A stretch of 64,000 bases of DNA from Yamagishiella unicocca (Eukaryota; Chlorophyta; Chlorophyceae; Chlamydomonadales; Volvocaceae). Location: positions 1 through 64,000 of the forward strand of contig BDSL01000001.1 in NCBI GenBank assembly GCA_003116995.1. The letters run 5' to 3'. The notes below the pieces were generated by a model, which was not told the DNA's origin, made no database searches, and saw only the letters and a list, made by a program, of their open reading frames with translations. Positions within the stretch are counted from its first letter, which is position 1; every line of letters starts with the position of its first letter. The position numbers were made by a program, and so were the translations under genes. Positions 54,801-64,000 of this stretch are shown here, piece after piece.

Positions 54801-57651
54801 TCAGGGGGGCGGTATGCTGCCCGCCTTTGTGGGTAGCGACCAGCACCTCGCTCGTCCCAGGTCCACGTGCAACGATGCCCGTGCTCGGCCCCCAACACAA
54901 ACATATCGGGCAGGCGGACAGCCGCTGCTGGCCTTGGCAGCGTGGCAACCCCGCGCAGCGAGCGCCACTCGGCTAGCGACCACCTCCGTGCGCTGCTCCA
55001 GGCGACAGCTGACACCTCACCCGCTCCCGCCTAGCCCACCCGCGCCCACCTGCGTCTGGACGACGGTGAACGCATTCGACCCAGTCGCGGATTTCCCGTC
55101 TAGGAAGTTCATGATGCTGTAGTATTGCGGCGTCAGCAGGCCGGAGCCCGAGCAGGCGGCACTCAGGTTGAGGGCCTTCAGGTTGCGCTGACACCCCAAG
55201 TAGTAGTCCTGCAGCAGGAACAGTGGGGCCCGGGGGCGGGGGTTGGCGGGAAATCGAGAACGCGTGATGCGCTGGTGCGAGGGTTGGGCTCCCGAGAAGA
55301 GCCGTGGATGCCAAGAAGCTTGAGACACGACGGTGCCGCGAGCTTACCCACCCCTTCGTTAGCACCAGATGAACGGCGCATGTTCAGCACGGTGTATGGT
55401 GCGCTACGAATGGCGCACAGGAGCAGCAGAGCCAAACCGGCGGAGCTGCAACCTGGGACACTGGCCGGCACATCTGATACGGAACCAGCAGGCACAAATA
55501 CACCTGTGTCACCCGCCTTTGGGGCCTCTCCTCAAACGGTGTCAGCCAGCCAGCCAGCCAGCCGCGTACCTTGTTGCCGGTGGGGGTGGGCATCAGGTAG
55601 CCGACCACGTACTGGTCGTTACATTCGCCGCTGAACGCGGGATACGGCACTGTGAGCGGTTGCTTAGGCGTGGAAGACGAACCGTGGCGCACATACACGT
55701 AGCTCTGGAACTGGTACACGACTGGCGCCGCGGGGGCCGAGACCGGGACGGGGCACTGCGCCAGGTTGGCGTTGTCGCCCACCGACCCAGCAGGCGGGTC
55801 TGCAGGGACCCGAGGATGCAGGGGGGGGTGCAGGGGGGAATGAACGCCATGACTGCTCTGACGCTCCCGAAGCTCATCACCGGGCAACTGACGCTCACAT
55901 CACGCCGGCAGCCCAAAGGTTGGACATCGTTCGTCACAGCCAGCCCCAATCATCTGGCCGCCCATGGGTAGCGTATGGCCGCCGGTAGGTAGCGTACGGC
56001 GGCCCGTGGGTAGCGTACGGCCGCCCGTGGGTAGCGTACGGCTTCACGTGGGTAGCGTACGGCCGCCCGTGGGTAGCGTACGGCGGCCCGTGGGTACTGT
56101 ACGGCCGCCCGTGGGTAGCGTACGGCGGCCCGTGGTTGGGATGTTCGCTTCAGCGGAACTCGCAACAGCTGGAAGTCGCAGGGCCCGCTTCGGCCCCGCA
56201 GCAGGCGCTCACCTGGGTACGTCTCCCCCACGTTGGGGTTTCGATCCGACGCAATGCACAGCAGCTGCGAGAAGAACTTGGTGTCGTCCGCCTGCTCCAC
56301 GGGGCGGACGTAGAAGTCCCCGTTGGCTGGCAGGTTGACCTGGAGAGCGAGTGGGCAGGCAGTGGGCGTCAGGAGCACTGTACGGCAGGTCTTACTCGAA
56401 GAACTTGCGTGAAAGCGGTGTGGCCAGGGCGGCATGACGCCACCCCCCGTGTCCTATCGTAGCCTATCCTCGTGTCCTGTCATGACGCTCGATCGCAGCC
56501 CCAATCTAGCGGAGGCTTGTGGGTGCGCTGCAACGTCGCATCGAGGCGGTGATGATGACGACGACGTGCCACACCCGCGTGACTTGTTTGTTCGCGACCC
56601 AAACAAAGAGGGCCCCAGAAAGCCCTGTGTCCGTGCCTTGGGCACCTGCCCATGCCCAGTGACCCAACGGCAAACGGAGCTGCTTGTCCTTATAGGAACC
56701 AATGGTTGTAACTCTGGCCCAACGAAACAACCCTTCAGTGCGCTGCGCTCCAATATGACAATACGGCGGGCTGCTGCATCGTATTATTGTGCGATGGGGA
56801 TCGTAACGCCCACCACCAGGACAGGGTGCGTCAGCAACGGGTCACAAGGCTGAGCCCATCCGCGGGCTAGGCGCCAGGTGCTGATGCACCCATGCAATAG
56901 CCTGACACCGTACACGGCCCATGAGGGTAATAACGACTTAGCGACCAGAACTTATCGCACTCGACGACAGCTGGCCTCCCCTGAGGCATGTCATCCGAAT
57001 GGCATTTCTCATACTCGCCCTGGGAACTGCAAACGCCGTACGGAGCTGCCCGCCTGTGCAACCCAATCACGGCCGCCAGCAACCAGACACGTGCGCACGG
57101 TCAACCCAACACACTCAGCAGCGCCCAAATGCAGGCACCCGCGCTCCCAAGGATGGTTGCGGGCGACACATAGCACAGCATCACACCTGCTTTGTCCTGG
57201 ACCATGCAGAGCTACGGCCTCCCCTACCCTCCGTCTCCTATTTCGTGTAAACGGGTTTCCTCGCCCCCCCCCCTTGGGCTGGAGCCGAGCACCGCACCTT
57301 GAAAACAAGGCCGTTAGGCACGCAGTACTTCAGCGACTGCTGATCGGCTCCTTCCGGTAAGCATACACCCTCCGACTCGAACAGGTTCGTCACTGTGCTT
57401 GGACATTTGGAGTCACAACAGCACCCGAAGCTGCACCCAATGTTGAGGAGGTCACAGTTGCAGTTGGCCGTGAGGTCGCGTGTAGTGGGCGGGGTTGCCG
57501 GCACGTCTGCCCAGTTCACGGGGTAGGTCTGCAGTGCTGTTATCTGGCCTGTGACAGTTTCTAGAAGTAAAGCTATAAGTACTATTATACAGCCGTGTTG
57601 TCGCAACGAGTTGTTCAAGTCGGTTGGGCGGCCTGAGAGTCCTACGCACAT
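51815..57651 (-). CDS. Tectonic family protein (ciliary transition zone)
   Basis: Tectonics belong to the MKS/TCTN complex at the base of cilia. Ten exons are modelled: 57651-57298, 56339-56213, 55799-55570, 55208-55050, 54598-54449, 53833-53681, 53351-53161, 52778-52580, 52417-52277 and 52105-51815 (664 aa, all phases close). A signal segment (IIVLIALLLETVTG) precedes the diagnostic cysteine cluster CNCDLLNIGCSFGCCCDSKC with FESEGVC. Later tectonic-domain pieces are FFSQLLCIASDRNPNVGETY, DYYLGCQRNLKALNLS, VRVNWIDSQQTQDVQFVASG, NPGYITGFPLL and KLYFGEWGDSQFNNTNEWIK. The C-terminus is hydrophobic (WLAVLASALALVAMQHLH), a membrane or GPI-type anchor. Intron 5 (after 54449) appears to start with GC (AAG|GCGAGA). 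The donor of exon 8 (TGC|GTGTAC) is the least certain. I did not assign TCTN1, 2 or 3. A flagellate alga is expected to have this gene. Confidence 0.87.
53846..54166. repeat. (GGT)n-type microsatellite in a Tectonic intron
   Basis: About 320 bp of GGT repeats with interspersed GAT and GCG units on the plus strand, in the intron between exons 54598-54449 and 53833-53681. It ends about 13 bp from the acceptor of the latter. The minus-strand frame through it reads as a His/Pro repeat and is an artefact. Confidence 0.95.
55966..56132. repeat. ~20-bp minisatellite in Tectonic intron 2
   Basis: Eight copies of a CCCGTGGGTAGCGTACGGCC-like unit, alternating CCG and GGC endings, between exons 56339-56213 and 55799-55570. 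Confidence 0.93.
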
Positions 57652-58112
57652 TTTAGCGGTGGAGGCCGCTAAACACTCGCGTTATGATGCTAAAGATCTA
57701 ATCGGTTAGGCGTGTGAATTATATCGAATGGTAGCCCATTGTCAAGACGTCGTTGGGAGCTAGGTACCCGCAGCTGGGCGCGAACTTTGCTCCCTGTTAT
57801 AATCAATCTCAAAGACAGCGAAGATGTATGTAAAACGACAGTGAAATGAATGATAACACTGCTTGCGCTGCGGAAGGTCGGGCTGCGATGAGGGTGTTTC
57901 AAAACGTGGAACCTTTCTTGCGTTTTCGGCAATTCACATAACGGTTCTACCGATGTCGTATACCTATTACATGCATATGCAAATACCAATTATACCATAT
58001 TTATTCTGTCCACTGCAAGGCGGAATTGCAATGCAATTTGGAGAAGCGACTGCTTGGCATTTGCTTTCTCTGAGCCTGCCCACGCCATAGCCTTCAACGT
58101 ATTCACGCAGCA
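57652..58112. promoter_or_regulatory. Shared divergent promoter region (Tectonic / ADCS)
   Basis: 461 bp separate the two start codons. The region is clearly AT-richer than the flanks, including ATACCAATTATACCATATTT at about 57985-58004, about 110 bp before the ADCS start. It must hold both promoters. No element beyond this AT-rich stretch can be named. Confidence 0.55.
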
Positions 58113-63350
<5,238 letters not shown>

Positions 63351-63827
63351 TTTGCTGGGGTCTGGATGCACAGGACGGCGGGAGCCGCGGGACGCACGGA
63401 GGAGGCGGCAGGACTAGATGAGGAGTCGCAGCAGGAGTAGGTGTATGATGTGGCGGGAGTGGGTGTATCATCGGAGCCGGTGGCGTAAAAGCGCTGGCCG
63501 TAGAAACTTGGCTAGTTTACTGAGGTGAGGCGAAGGGCGGGAAACGCCTTGCCCTGCTTAGCAGCCCACCTACCGCGACCTGGTCCCTACTTATGTTGCT
63601 GGTGCATACAGTGCTGCGACACTGCACTTTTTTCCGCAGCGTGCCTGTTTTTGCCAGACGAGTGGTCTTGCCAGCGTGTCGGTCACGCAGATATCTGGGG
63701 ATAGATATTATCATAGATATCTGGTGCAGCAAGACGCCCCGGGCATCGTGGGCGCGCCTATTTTACAAGCGATGCAGGGCCGCGGCCCGTACCTGCTGCC
63801 AGGGTATGGGGAATCGAACAACCGGTG
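63351..63827. other. Convergent 3' region
   Basis: 477 bp between the ADCS stop and the stop of the next minus-strand gene. It contains an AT-rich self-complementary stretch around 63688-63726 with two AGATATCT palindromes. No exon and no TGTAA for ADCS was seen. Confidence 0.5.
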
Positions 63828-64000
63828 TCACCCAATGCTCCGCATCTGTTCACTGAAGCGCCGCTCCGCTTCGTTGTACAGCGCAACGTCATGCGCATTT
63901 GCGGCCCTGAGTTCCTGCAGCACCGTCTCCTCCACCGGCTCATACTTCTTGGCATTGTTGTGGTAGTGCAGGTTCTTAGGCGTCCGTTCGGTGCCCAGGC
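63828..64000 (-). CDS. C-terminal end of an unidentified protein (possibly sulfotransferase-like)
   Basis: The minus strand reads openly from the window edge to a TGA at 63828. It contains TERTPKNLHYHNNAKKYEPV, ETVLQELRAANAHDVALYNE and AERRFSEQMRSIG. The segment VLQELRAANAHDVALYNEAERRF resembles the C-terminal helix of sulfotransferase and glycan-modifying enzymes ('NAxDxxLYxxAxxxF'). The catalytic part is outside the window, so the family call is tentative. Codon use and GC content fit the neighbouring genes. Confidence 0.55.
   Translation of the reverse strand, partial: LGTERTPKNLHYHNNAKKYEPVEETVLQELRAANAHDVALYNEAERRFSEQMRSIG

Overview
The window is nuclear DNA of a volvocalean green alga (Chlamydomonas/Volvox/Gonium type). 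It is very GC-rich, and its genes are split into many short exons by GC-rich introns with GTG[AC]G donors and pyrimidine-CAG acceptors. The introns are full of minisatellites, TGTAA polyadenylation signals are present, and the gene set is plant-like plus ciliary (plastid proteins, starch and folate enzymes, a Tectonic, a receptor-type cyclase). Exons were joined by eye from splice sites, reading phase and family conservation. Where phases close across every exon, the model is stated as complete.

Layout, left to right. A CT-rich satellite (1-845) precedes a receptor-type class III nucleotide cyclase on the minus strand (left end cut off). Next is a C2orf69/UPF0565-type serine hydrolase (-), head-to-head with an NSE1-like SMC5/6 subunit (+) that lacks its RING. 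A thylakoid TPM-domain (PSB32/TLP18.3-like) protein (-) and a long inositol-tetrakisphosphate kinase of ITPK4 type (-) follow. The ITPK gene shares its promoter region with a 675-aa long-chain acyl-CoA synthetase (+). After 1.6 kb of intergenic DNA come a gene joining one EF-hand to a membrane helix (-), an orphan single-pass membrane protein (+), and a decayed non-LTR reverse transcriptase between two ~216-bp direct repeats. Then come a four-helix membrane protein (-) head-to-head with an AGC-like protein kinase (+), plastidial 4-alpha-glucanotransferase DPE1 (-), and Tectonic (-). Tectonic is head-to-head with a fused PabA-PabB aminodeoxychorismate synthase (+). The C-terminal end of one more minus-strand gene closes the window.

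There is no operon or single pathway; the genes are ordinary housekeeping, plastid and ciliary genes. Divergent pairs with 0.4-0.8 kb between start codons recur (hydrolase/NSE1, ITPK/LACS, membrane protein/kinase, Tectonic/ADCS). The most unusual structure is in non-coding DNA. Two minisatellites (LACS exon 9, DPE1 exon 1) begin exactly at a 5' splice site and copy the donor several times. A short repeat with core TCGAGGAAACCCGTGGA is scattered through introns of many genes. Three introns appear to use GC-AG ends.
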